17,204 nt of DNA from Prevotella sp. (GTDB lineage Bacteria > Bacteroidota > Bacteroidia > Bacteroidales > Dysgonomonadaceae). Positions 1-6,770 of this stretch are shown piece by piece. Positions within the stretch are counted from its first letter, which is position 1. Each line of letters begins with the position of its first letter. Below the pieces are notes generated by a model. It did no database searches, was not told the origin of the DNA, and worked only from the letters and a program-made list of their open reading frames with translations. The stretch covers positions 1-17,204 of the forward strand of contig JAISKQ010000186.1 in assembly GCA_031260865.1 (NCBI GenBank), in the 5' to 3' direction. The position numbers and the translations under genes are program-made.

Positions 1-34
1 GTAACATAAAATGATGATGATGTTTATTGTTCAT
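1..34 (-). CDS. 5' end of unknown gene, cut by the left edge
   Basis: An open frame starts with ATG at 34-32 and reads Met-Asn-Asn-Lys, then four His, then Phe-Met-Leu before the window ends. It lies about 13 nt downstream of the start point expected from the promoter at 54-83, and it continues the minus-strand direction of the whole left arm. Only 11 codons are visible, so neither its reality as a gene nor its function can be judged. The His run is the only notable trait. The promoter directly upstream is the main reason to list it. Confidence 0.4.
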   Translation of the reverse strand, partial: MNNKHHHHFML

Positions 35-48
35 AATTTTACTTTTAC

Positions 49-107
49 AAAGACAAAAATACACATTATTTGCAATAAACAAAACTTTATGTCAATATTT
101 TTTCATC
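49..107 (-). repeat. 59-bp direct repeat, copy A (promoter-bearing)
   Basis: Bases 49-107 match 1356-1414 in the same orientation at 56 of 59 positions, an offset of 1307 bp. The differences are two adjacent bases and one single base inside the promoter spacer. Copy A supplies the last codons (Asp-Glu-Lys-Ile-Leu-Thr-stop) of the 137-aa gene, whereas copy B starts at the stop of the Spy-like gene. Confidence 0.9.
54..83 (-). promoter_or_regulatory. Bacteroidetes-type promoter, copy A
   Basis: Read on the minus strand, TTTG (80-83) is followed after 18 nt by TATTTTTG (54-61), matching the -33 TTTG / -7 TAnnTTTG pattern. It sits in the 59-bp direct repeat and overlaps the stop end of the 137-aa gene. 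It would drive the gene starting at 34. An almost identical copy lies at 1361-1390. Confidence 0.65.
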
Positions 108-500
108 AAGTAATTTTAGTTTGAAAAATTTACGCCGGTTTACAATCAAATTTACCATTAAAGGAATATAATACACGCCGAGAGGTGTAGTAAAAGCAAC
201 AAGAGGTATAATCTCCATCATTGTCAAAATATAGAGAATGATTATTATACTCATGCTAATCCAAAAATACCAATCAGGCATGACCTGTGAGATAACAAAT
301 TCTTTTCCTTTTCCTGTCGCGTCAATTTTATAATCCGCATACCACCAATAATCTAATCGAATAGATATATTATATGTATCATCGGGTAAATCAACTTCCA
401 CAGAACCATGCCATTTCAATTTATAAATATTGTCATTGATAATCAACTGTACAGTTCTGAAAAGAGCATCTCTTTTTCTTATGAATTTTACTTTACTCAT
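87..500 (-). CDS. Small two-helix membrane protein, paralogue 1 (137 aa)
   Basis: Function is not recognised. Residues 1-70 are a soluble, probably beta-rich domain with the pattern 'LI(I/V)ND.IY.L ... EVDLPDD.YNISIRLD', reminiscent of small PEGA-like carrier domains (inference). Residues about 78-122 hold two hydrophobic segments, then a basic RRKFFK motif. It is a close paralogue of the gene at 675-1079: two DNA blocks of about 50 bp are nearly identical (around 197-248 versus 777-828, and 281-334 versus 862-917), so the duplication is recent. The ATG is preceded by AAGGAAA, a plausible ribosome site. Its C-terminus (EKILT) is encoded inside the 59-bp repeat and differs from the paralogue's (SQT), as expected if the gene was fused to the repeat. 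Confidence 0.75.
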   Translation of the reverse strand: MSKVKFIRKRDALFRTVQLIINDNIYKLKWHGSVEVDLPDDTYNISIRLDYWWYADYKIDATGKGKEFVISQVMPDWYFWISMSIIIILYILTMMEIIPLVAFTTPLGVYYIPLMVNLIVNRRKFFKLKLLDEKILT

Positions 501-632
501 TTTCCTTGTTTATATAGATTAACACTGTAGTTCCAACACTTCCGAAAATAATCTCTTTATTGGCGTTATATATATTTTTATACCCTACCTGTTATGATAT
601 ATCTATCAGAATATCAGAATAAAGATACCATA

Positions 633-669
633 ATAAAGTCCGAAAAAGAATTTCTAATCCGGACTTTAT
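633..669 (-). terminator. Hairpin between the two paralogues
   Basis: ATAAAGTCCG (633-642) pairs perfectly with CGGACTTTAT (660-669) around a 17-nt loop, 5 nt past the stop of the 134-aa gene. On the minus strand the 3' arm ends in TTTATTAT, so it can act as a weak intrinsic terminator separating the 137-aa gene from the pair upstream. Confidence 0.6.
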
Positions 670-674
670 GCTAA

Positions 675-1079
675 CTATGTCTGACTATCAAGTAAATTTA
701 GTTTGAAAAATTTACGCCTGTTCACAAACATATTTACAAGAAGCGTAATAAAATATATAGCAAGAGGAATCATATAAGCAACAAGAGGTATAATCTCCAT
801 CATTGTCAAAATAAAGAGAATGATTATTACACATAAGCTAATCCAAAAAAAACAATCCGGTATGACCTGTGAGATAACAAATTCTTTATCTTTTCCTGTC
901 GCGTCAATTTTATAATCTGCACGGAACCAATTCAACCGAATGGATATATTACATAGATCGTCCGGTAAATCAACTTCTATAAAACTACCCCTCTTCAAAT
1001 TGTAAATACTGTCATTAACTATCAGTTTTACAGTACTAAAAAGAGCATCTCGTTTTCTTGTGAATTTTATTTTACTCAT
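675..1079 (-). CDS. Small two-helix membrane protein, paralogue 2 (134 aa)
   Basis: Paralogue of the 137-aa gene at 87-500, with the same layout: N-terminal beta-rich domain (residues 1-69, motif 'EVDLPDD'), two hydrophobic stretches (about 75-117) and a basic juxtamembrane NRRKFFKL motif. No catalytic motif is seen and no named family is claimed. Its start ATG lies inside the end of the 62-aa gene: the bases ATGAGTAA serve as start codon here and as the last residues plus stop there, an 8-bp overlap that implies translational coupling. An AAGGAAA stretch precedes the ATG. The tight overlap suggests that the two proteins act together, perhaps as a membrane complex (inference). Confidence 0.78.
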   Translation of the reverse strand: MSKIKFTRKRDALFSTVKLIVNDSIYNLKRGSFIEVDLPDDLCNISIRLNWFRADYKIDATGKDKEFVISQVIPDCFFWISLCVIIILFILTMMEIIPLVAYMIPLAIYFITLLVNMFVNRRKFFKLNLLDSQT

Positions 1080-1260
1080 TTTCCTTATCCTTTGAATATA
1101 TTGTCAAAAATATAGCTACACATGTAAGAAATAGAGAAACTGAAACAAGTACTATCCCTATTGAGGTATCAACAATAGCTATAAACAAAGACATACTAAA
1201 AATAGCAAGACAAACAAATAGAAACAAACCCCGTTTTCCTTGTTTATATAATGGTTTCAT
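1072..1260 (-). CDS. Small two-helix membrane protein (62 aa)
   Basis: Unrecognised. After a basic N-terminus (KPLYKQGKRG) come two hydrophobic helices, about residues 12-30 and 33-54, and a charged tail (SKDKENE), so both ends probably face the cytoplasm. The ATG at 1258-1260 follows an A-rich stretch, 15 nt after the perfect 18-bp hairpin at 1276-1316. The gene overlaps the 134-aa gene by 8 bp and is likely co-transcribed with it from the promoter at 1361-1390. The 17 nt at 1234-1250, within its early codons, recur exactly upstream of the 137-aa gene (500-516). This suggests that a second copy of this gene was deleted there. Confidence 0.65.
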   Translation of the reverse strand: MKPLYKQGKRGLFLFVCLAIFSMSLFIAIVDTSIGIVLVSVSLFLTCVAIFLTIYSKDKENE

Positions 1261-1275
1261 TTTTTTTGTTTTTAT

Positions 1276-1316
1276 ATGGGGTATTAGAAGTTAGATAATA
1301 ACTTCTAATACCCCAT
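1276..1316 (-). promoter_or_regulatory. Perfect 18-bp hairpin in the leader of the 62-aa gene
   Basis: ATGGGGTATTAGAAGTTA (1276-1293) is followed after 5 nt by its exact reverse complement (1299-1316). On the transcribed minus strand it is followed by an A-rich tract, not a U-tract, and then by the start codon, so it does not look like an ordinary terminator for the gene upstream. It lies in the 94-nt leader predicted from the promoter at 1361-1390 and could control translation or mRNA stability (inference). Confidence 0.7.
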
Positions 1317-1355
1317 GACTATATTATCATATATATTTAATTAATATATCTTAAT

Positions 1356-1414
1356 AAAGACAAAAATACGTATTATTCGCAATAAACAAAACTTTATGTC
1401 AATATTTTTTCATC
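1356..1414 (-). repeat. 59-bp direct repeat, copy B (promoter-bearing)
   Basis: Partner of 49-107 (56 of 59 identical). It begins at the stop of the Spy-like gene and contains the promoter at 1361-1390. The 1.25-kb block between the two copies holds the three small membrane-protein genes. Confidence 0.9.
1361..1390 (-). promoter_or_regulatory. Bacteroidetes-type promoter, copy B
   Basis: On the minus strand TTTG (1387-1390), an 18-nt spacer and TATTTTTG (1361-1368) fit the -33/-7 pattern. The expected start is near 1354, giving a leader of about 94 nt with the 18-bp hairpin before the 62-aa gene. It uncouples the small-protein array from the sigma-factor operon upstream. Confidence 0.65.
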
Positions 1415-1889
1415 TATCCATTTTTTCTTCTCTATGAGATTTTTCCCGATGACGTTTCAGCGTCTCTTCCTTAAACTTCAAATCAGCGGTTCGGTATTTT
1501 TCTATCTTCTCCGCGGATAAAACATCAGCGAATTTTTTATAATATTCTACTTGCAACTGGGCTTCCCGCTGTTCAGATTCAATATTCAATTGAGTGATCC
1601 GCTTATAGTCCGCATCGGTTTTATTCTGTTTATTTCTCAGTTCACGGGTTTCCCTACGGGCTTCTCTATTAACCTCAAATTTCTTTGCCATAAATTCCGC
1701 CTCCAACGGCAAGAATGCTTTTTTCTCCGCCTCGGTCAAATTCAACACTTTCTTCAGATATTCAGCCTTTTCTTTCTTTATGGCTTCTATGTCAAATTTA
1801 TCATTTTGCTTCGACCTGTCATTCTGGGCATCTACTGAATATGTGACACAAAGCAGCAAAAACAGAACCAGAATACTCTTCAATTTCAT
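1410..1889 (-). CDS. Spy/CpxP-like periplasmic protein (159 aa)
   Basis: The N-terminus is a signal peptide (basic MKLK, hydrophobic SILVLFLLLCVTYSV, cleavage probably after DA at 20-21). The mature part is highly charged and predicted all-helical, with two LTxxE-like elements, 'LNLTEAEKKAFLPLEAEF' near residue 50 and 'VLSAEKIEKYR' near 123. This matches Bacteroidetes relatives of the Spy/CpxP (LTXXQ) envelope chaperones and metal-stress sensors. It is the last gene of the TPR-sigma-membrane protein run, 14 bp after the probable anti-sigma gene, so it may be a target or a feedback partner of the sigma factor (inference). The fit rests on pattern rather than on a diagnostic catalytic residue. 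Confidence 0.72.
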   Translation of the reverse strand: MKLKSILVLFLLLCVTYSVDAQNDRSKQNDKFDIEAIKKEKAEYLKKVLNLTEAEKKAFLPLEAEFMAKKFEVNREARRETRELRNKQNKTDADYKRITQLNIESEQREAQLQVEYYKKFADVLSAEKIEKYRTADLKFKEETLKRHREKSHREEKMDR

Positions 1890-1903
1890 ATTGATTTCTT
1901 TTA

Positions 1904-2266
1904 TTAATAATTATACATTATCTCTTTATATTGGGATTTACTTACTTCATCCTGCAAAAACAGGTAGTAATCCTCCTCAACGGTATCCGCAAACGCAGCC
2001 GCGGACGCGACAGCATTACCATTCTGATCCGCGTACATCTTTTCCGAAGGTACATCCTTTTTATCAAAAACACCTACCGAAAACAAAACGCCAAAAACCG
2101 CGGCGGCCATAGCCGTCCATGGCAACACTTTCTCCCATAATGGCACAATTTTCGTCTTCTTGGTTTCTTTTTCAGGAAGCCGTTCCATTATTTTACTATT
2201 AAAATCCTCGAAATAATTTTCCGGAACTTTAAATGGATTCTTATTTTTATCAAAATTATTCAACAT
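1904..2266 (-). CDS. Small one-helix membrane protein, probable anti-sigma factor (120 aa)
   Basis: Residues 1-45 are a soluble N-terminus with the 'NPFKVPENYFEDF' motif seen in small proteins encoded beside ECF sigma factors in Bacteroidetes. One transmembrane helix follows (about 48-67, 'VLPWTAMAAAVFGVLFSVGVF'), then an acidic extracytoplasmic tail. That topology, and its place 58 bp after the sigma gene and 14 bp before the Spy-like gene, suggest that it holds the sigma factor at the membrane. It lacks a recognisable FecR or zinc anti-sigma signature, so the role is inferred from context. Confidence 0.62.
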   Translation of the reverse strand: MLNNFDKNKNPFKVPENYFEDFNSKIMERLPEKETKKTKIVPLWEKVLPWTAMAAAVFGVLFSVGVFDKKDVPSEKMYADQNGNAVASAAAFADTVEEDYYLFLQDEVSKSQYKEIMYNY

Positions 2267-2324
2267 GATTATATCGTATAAAAACTCTACCTTGTAAATA
2301 TAGACTAAAAAATAGATAAAAGGT

Positions 2325-2876
2325 TTAATCGTCCGTCAATAAAAATTCTTCTATTTTTTTCACGGCATGGTGATATGAGGCTTTCAACGCGCCAACAGAG
2401 GTTTCCAAAATATCCGATATATCTTCATATTTCATTTCATCAAAATATTTCATATTAAAAACGATACGTTGCTTTTCGGGCAAGGTCAATATCGCTTTCT
2501 GCAATTTCAATTGCGCTTCATCCCCGTCAAAATAGGGGTCGCCTTCGAGATGCCCAAACAGGAATGAATCGGCGTCGTCAACCGACACATTATTTTGTGC
2601 CCGCTGTCTATTTAAGAATGTAATCGCTTCATTGACAGCAATACGATACAACCATGTGGACAATTTAGAGTCTCCCCTGAAATTATCGATATTCGTCCAC
2701 ACCTTTATAAACGTATTTTGCAGAATATCATTCGTGTCATCATGGCTCAACGCTATTTTTCGTATTTGCCAGTATAACGGTTCACTATATTCTTTTACCA
2801 AATCAGAAAAAGCAGCTTTTTGTGTTTTCGGATTTTGGAGTTTTTCTATCAATTTATTTCCTGTCTCTTGTGACAT
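2325..2876 (-). CDS. ECF-family RNA polymerase sigma factor (183 aa)
   Basis: Directs RNA polymerase to a small stress regulon. Region 2 (about residues 23-92) contains 'DTNDILQNTFIKVWTNIDNFRG' and the -10-reading 'STWLYRIAVNEAITFLNR'. Region 4 (about 128-178) contains 'LPEKQRIVFNMKYFDEMKYEDIS', followed by the recognition helix 'VGALKASYHHAVKKIEEF'. Length is normal for the group. The ATG at 2874-2876 is 19 bp after the TPR gene's stop. Signal input probably comes from the membrane protein encoded next. The exact ECF subgroup and target promoter cannot be told from this window. Confidence 0.92.
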   Translation of the reverse strand: MSQETGNKLIEKLQNPKTQKAAFSDLVKEYSEPLYWQIRKIALSHDDTNDILQNTFIKVWTNIDNFRGDSKLSTWLYRIAVNEAITFLNRQRAQNNVSVDDADSFLFGHLEGDPYFDGDEAQLKLQKAILTLPEKQRIVFNMKYFDEMKYEDISDILETSVGALKASYHHAVKKIEEFLLTDD

Positions 2877-2895
2877 GTGTTTTTAGCCTGTTGTA

Positions 2896-3942
2896 TCAAT
2901 TACTTTCGTCTTCAAAGTCGGAATCATCGCCGTAATCCTCTCCGTCATCCGCGTCTCCCTGCCCATGTTCAAACCACTCGATAAAATTATCGACTTGCTT
3001 TTTATTATTATTCCACCAAGCCAATGATTCGGGGAAATGAGCTACACTTACATAGCGGCAATAAGTATCGAAATGCCCCGAACCCAATATTTCTTCATAA
3101 GTGGGAACAAAGAAAAGCCAAAGCAATCCACTTTGTGTGTCGTTTTGCATTTGCGAAACTGTGAAAAATATTAATTTTGAGGCTTCTACAAAAAAAGAAT
3201 ATTGAGAAGCTTCGTCCGTGCCTGTCGTTTTTTTCAACGATATATTCTTGTATAGCCATTCCCTGTCTATTTCGTCCTCCGGAGTCAACCTTTCCGATCC
3301 CGGCTCTAATCGCGCGTTCAAAATATCAAACATCTCGCCAAAAGCATCTTTGGATCGTTCTGTATTCGGTTCGAGAAGCAAGAAGAAATGGAACGCGTAA
3401 AAGCTTTGCACCCACAGGTCAAGGTCATTCAAAGCATAAGCATATAATAAAAAGGCGCTGGCGTGTGTCGCGTCTATCTCTATTGCCTTACGCAGGTGAA
3501 AAACCGCCATCTTATTATCCTTATTATTAAAATAAGAAAGCCCCAAATTAAAATGGAGAAGATATTCGTCGCCACAACGGGTTATAGCTTCATTCAGGGT
3601 CTTAATCGCCTCATTCATCTTATTCATATTCGCCAGCGCCGTACCTTTAACGATATACGCGTCTACCAGCAAGGGTTGAAAATTAGCGTTTATCACTTTG
3701 GTACTCAAGCTTAAAGCTTTATCATTGTTATTAAGTTTAAGGTATGACAACGACATTTCGTAAACCGCCGACATAGAGGTCGGATTCACTTTCAATGCTT
3801 CCTCATAGCATTTTATAGCATCATTATAGCGTCCTCTATCATGCAAACTTACCCCTTCCCTTATTAATTTTTCAGATGAAGTTTGAGACTGAACCGTTAT
3901 TGACGCGACGAATAGAATTAATAAAATAAAGATACCTCTCAT
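2896..3942 (-). CDS. Exported tetratricopeptide-repeat protein (348 aa)
   Basis: The frame is open to 4038, but the ATG at 3940-3942 is preferred: it begins with a good signal peptide (MRGIFILLILFVASITVQSQ) and lies just after a -7 promoter element at 3967-3974, upstream of which the longer version would have to start. Several TPR units follow, about residues 22-170, for example 'GRYNDAIKCYEEALKVNP', 'NKMNEAIKTLNEAI' and 'NKMAVFHLRKAIEIDA'. The C-terminal half is unrecognised and ends in a very acidic tail (D/E-rich from about residue 325). It is first in the operon ahead of the sigma factor, so it may scaffold an envelope process that the sigma factor responds to (inference). Confidence 0.82.
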   Translation of the reverse strand: MRGIFILLILFVASITVQSQTSSEKLIREGVSLHDRGRYNDAIKCYEEALKVNPTSMSAVYEMSLSYLKLNNNDKALSLSTKVINANFQPLLVDAYIVKGTALANMNKMNEAIKTLNEAITRCGDEYLLHFNLGLSYFNNKDNKMAVFHLRKAIEIDATHASAFLLYAYALNDLDLWVQSFYAFHFFLLLEPNTERSKDAFGEMFDILNARLEPGSERLTPEDEIDREWLYKNISLKKTTGTDEASQYSFFVEASKLIFFTVSQMQNDTQSGLLWLFFVPTYEEILGSGHFDTYCRYVSVAHFPESLAWWNNNKKQVDNFIEWFEHGQGDADDGEDYGDDSDFEDESN

Positions 3943-3966
3943 GCTATGAATTTTGTTTAACAGATA

Positions 3967-3974
3967 CAAAAATA
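3967..3974 (-). promoter_or_regulatory. -7 promoter element for the TPR-sigma operon
   Basis: Minus-strand TATTTTTG matches TAnnTTTG and would start transcription about 18 nt before the ATG at 3942. No good -33 TTTG is seen at 18-21 nt spacing, so the call is moderate. It supports the shorter start for the TPR protein. Confidence 0.5.
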
Positions 3975-4059
3975 AGAAAATACTCCATAATTCGCACGAA
4001 TATTGAAACTCTTTGCGTTTTTTCACAATCCGGTTCATTTTTCCGATTTCAGTGTATAA

Positions 4060-4205
4060 GCGTTACGTCTCTACAAGCGCCGCCACAAAAGATAGACAGG
4101 AAAGGTATTTTTCCGCTTCGCGAAAGTCCTCCGCTGAAAAACAACGACATAGCGAAGCGTCGTCAAACAACGTTCGGTGAAGCCCCGCGGGGGTTGGTTG
4201 ACAGC
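4060..4205. other. GC-rich island with inverted repeats, non-coding
   Basis: About 145 bp of markedly GC-richer sequence sits between AT-rich flanks in the 452-bp gap before aconitase. It contains an 8-bp inverted repeat CGCTTCGC (4114-4121) / GCGAAGCG (4152-4159), ACGAC/GTCGT around a 10-nt loop (4144-4163), the palindrome CCCCGCGGGG (4183-4192), and near-complementary CAAACAAC (4164-4171) / GTTGGTTG (4193-4200). No convincing reading frame is seen and it does not resemble a tRNA. It could be a structured RNA, a small repetitive element, or a remnant. The words AGCGAAGCG and CGGTGAAG recur in the 100-bp repeats after aconitase. Confidence 0.5.
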
Positions 4206-4289
4206 TAATGACCTCTACTTATAAATTTTACTGAATAGCATATAGAAAAATGATATTAAGAATTTATTTTTTTAACCATTTTTTTTGTT

Positions 4290-4297
4290 TATATTTG
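4290..4297 (+). promoter_or_regulatory. -7 promoter element of aconitase
   Basis: TATATTTG fits TAnnTTTG exactly and predicts a leader of about 90 nt before the ATG at 4395. The region at -33 is a T/A-rich run with no clear TTTG at standard spacing. Confidence 0.5.
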
Positions 4298-4394
4298 TTT
4301 CCGAGCAATAGAAATATTATATATATAAATCTTAAACTTATATCATATTATCTCCCTCTAACGAAAAACAACTAAAAATTTAAAAAAAAGGATT

Positions 4395-6662
4395 ATGATA
4401 AAAAAAGGAATTTTTGACATCGATATGATTCGTGAATTTTATGAGTCGTATCCCGCGAAAGTTGAAGAAGCGAAGAAAATTCTAAAACGCCCTTTGACGC
4501 TTAGTGAAAAAATCCTATATGCTCACTTATCGGCTGAAGAACCGGTAAAAAATTATATCCGCGCGACGGATTATGTAAATTTTTCACCCGACAGGGTAGC
4601 GATGCAGGACGCCACGGCGCAAATGGCGCTATTACAACTGATGAATTCGGGACGATCGACTGTAGCCGTGCCCTCAACCGTCCACTGCGACCACTTGATA
4701 CAAGCATACAAATCAGCTGAAGAAGACCTGAATACCGCCAATGTGACCAACAAAGAAGTATATGATTTTTTAAAAGCTGTTTCCAATAAATTTGGTATCG
4801 GCTTCTGGAAACCGGGCGCGGGCATCATTCATCAGGTAGTCTTGGAAAATTATGCTTTCCCCGGAGGAATGATGATCGGTACAGATTCGCACACGCCTAA
4901 CGCCGGAGGGCTGGGTATGGTCGCCATTGGCGTTGGAGGAGCCGACGCCGTGGATGTTATGGCAGGAATGCCTTGGGAGTTGAAGATGCCGAAAATCATC
5001 GGCGTAAAACTTTCCGGAAAACTTTCCGGATGGGCATCACCTAAAGACGTGATACTCAAATTAGCCGGCATACTGACCGTGAAAGGCGGAACAAACGCCA
5101 TTGTCGAGTATTTCGGCGAAGGCGCGGATTCGCTCTCCGCGACAGGAAAAGCAACCATTTGCAACATGGGTGCCGAAGTAGGCGCGACCACCTCGATCTT
5201 CCCTTATGATAAAAAATCGTCCGATTACCTGAAAGCGACAGGGCGGGCGGATGTAGCCGAATCGGCGGACAGCATAGCCGTATATTTACAGCCTGACGCC
5301 GAAACGGTAAGCAACCCGAACGAATACTTCGATCAGGTAATCGAAATAGATTTATCGACATTAGAACCATTTGTAAACGGACCTTTCACTCCGGACGCGG
5401 CACATCCGATTTCCCAATTTGCCAAAGCGGTCAAGGAGAATGGTTATCCGCGACAAATGGAAGCAGGGCTGATAGGCTCCTGCACAAACTCCTCGTATGA
5501 AGATTTGTCGCGCGCCGCGTCCATCGTAGCCGACGCCAAGAATAAACATATAAAAGTAAAGGCGCGGTTTATCATCAATCCCGGCTCGGAGCAAGTACGC
5601 TATACCGCCGAAAGGGACGGCATACTGCCCCTGTTTGAGGAAGCGGGCGCTACCATCATGGCGAATGCCTGCGGTCCTTGTATAGGGCAATGGAAGCGCG
5701 AGAGCGGCGACCCGGAACGCCCGAACTCCATTGTGACTTCTTTCAACCGTAATTTTGCTAAAAGAAACGACGGCAACCCCAATACGCACGCCTTTGTGAC
5801 TTCTCCCGAAATAGTAGCCGCGCTCAGCATCGCCGGAGACCTGTGTTTTAACCCACTGACCGACACGCTTATCAATGAGAATGGCGAGGAGGTAAAATTG
5901 GACGAACCTAAGGGTTACGAATTACCGCCTAAAGGTTACGACATGGAAGACGTCGGCTTTATCGCCCCCGTTGCCAACGGATCGGGCATTGAAATTAAAA
6001 TAGCTCCGGACTCGCGACGTTTGCAGGAACTCAAGCCGTTCCCTGAATGGGACGGAAAAGATATTATCGCGCAACCGCTGCTTATCAAGGTAAAAGGGAA
6101 ATGCACCACCGACCACATATCAATGGCGGGATCTTGGCTTCGTTATCGCGGACACCTCGACAATATCTCCGATAATATGCTGATTGGCGCGGTCAATGCT
6201 TTTAATGATAAAACGAATGCTGTGCTTGATCCGGAAACAGGAGAATATATAGCCGTGCCTAAATTAGCCAGAATATTTAAGGCGGAAGGATTAGGTTCGG
6301 TTGTCGTTGCCGAAGAAAATTACGGAGAAGGTTCTTCCCGCGAACACGCGGCGATGGAACCACGCTTCCTCTATGTAAAAGCAATCGTGGTGAAGTCATT
6401 CGCGCGCATACACGAGACAAACCTGAAAAAGCAAGGGATGCTTGCCCTGACGTTTATCAACAAGGATGATTATGATAAAATCCAAGAAAGTGATAAGATA
6501 AGCATCTTGGGGCTGACCGAATTCAAACCGGGTAAGAACCTGACGATAGAGCTGACTCATAAAGACGGCTCAACGGAATCTTTTGAAGTGGCTCACACTT
6601 ATAATGAGATACAGATAGCTTGGTTTAAAGCCGGCGGCGCGTTAAATTACGCGAAAATTTAA
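4395..6662 (+). CDS. acn: Aconitate hydratase, mitochondrial type (755 aa)
   Basis: Interconverts citrate and isocitrate through cis-aconitate in the cytoplasmic TCA pathway, using a [4Fe-4S] cluster. The three cluster ligands are visible: Cys363 in '[10 protein letters not shown]', and Cys426 and Cys429 in '[11 protein letters not shown]'. The catalytic serine motif '[14 protein letters not shown]' places the active-site Ser at 647. These positions are each five residues beyond the mature mitochondrial enzyme's Cys358/421/424 and Ser642, so this is the mitochondrial-like form and not the longer AcnA or AcnB. Substrate-binding 'DSHTPNAGG' lies near residue 163. The gene appears complete. In Bacteroides it is commonly followed by isocitrate dehydrogenase and citrate synthase; here the dehydrogenase is missing and a repeat array follows. 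Confidence 0.97.
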   Translation: MIKKGIFDIDMIREFYESYPAKVEEAKKILKRPLTLSEKILYAHLSAEEPVKNYIRATDYVNFSPDRVAMQDATAQMALLQLMNSGRSTVAVPSTVHCDHLIQAYKSAEEDLNTANVTNKEVYDFLKAVSNKFGIGFWKPGAGIIHQVVLENYAFPGGMMIGTDSHTPNAGGLGMVAIGVGGADAVDVMAGMPWELKMPKIIGVKLSGKLSGWASPKDVILKLAGILTVKGGTNAIVEYFGEGADSLSATGKATICNMGAEVGATTSIFPYDKKSSDYLKATGRADVAESADSIAVYLQPDAETVSNPNEYFDQVIEIDLSTLEPFVNGPFTPDAAHPISQFAKAVKENGYPRQMEAGLIGSCTNSSYEDLSRAASIVADAKNKHIKVKARFIINPGSEQVRYTAERDGILPLFEEAGATIMANACGPCIGQWKRESGDPERPNSIVTSFNRNFAKRNDGNPNTHAFVTSPEIVAALSIAGDLCFNPLTDTLINENGEEVKLDEPKGYELPPKGYDMEDVGFIAPVANGSGIEIKIAPDSRRLQELKPFPEWDGKDIIAQPLLIKVKGKCTTDHISMAGSWLRYRGHLDNISDNMLIGAVNAFNDKTNAVLDPETGEYIAVPKLARIFKAEGLGSVVVAEENYGEGSSREHAAMEPRFLYVKAIVVKSFARIHETNLKKQGMLALTFINKDDYDKIQESDKISILGLTEFKPGKNLTIELTHKDGSTESFEVAHTYNEIQIAWFKAGGALNYAKI

Positions 6663-6770
6663 TAAATTCGCAAAAGACGCTTCATTTTTATGTAATCAAA
6701 TTCAGAAAAAATTATCTTATAGGAATGAGTAATGAGTTTTGGGCTGAAAGTAATAAGTAATGAGTAATAA

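Noticed and set aside
49..1414. Insertion sequence with 59-bp target duplication
   Set aside because: No transposase and no terminal inverted repeats are seen, and 59 bp is longer than usual target duplications. Promoter-bearing segmental duplication fits better.
1780..2140. Plus-strand frames opposite the Spy-like and anti-sigma genes
   Set aside because: Antisense shadows of two genes with a clear signal peptide, membrane helix and operon context.
4060..4205. tRNA or rRNA fragment
   Set aside because: The inverted repeats do not form a cloverleaf with the conserved TTC-loop bases, and no rRNA stretch was recognised.
5361..5789. 142-codon minus-strand frame inside aconitase
   Set aside because: The plus-strand frame encodes conserved aconitase motifs throughout, so this is an antisense shadow caused by GC-rich codons.
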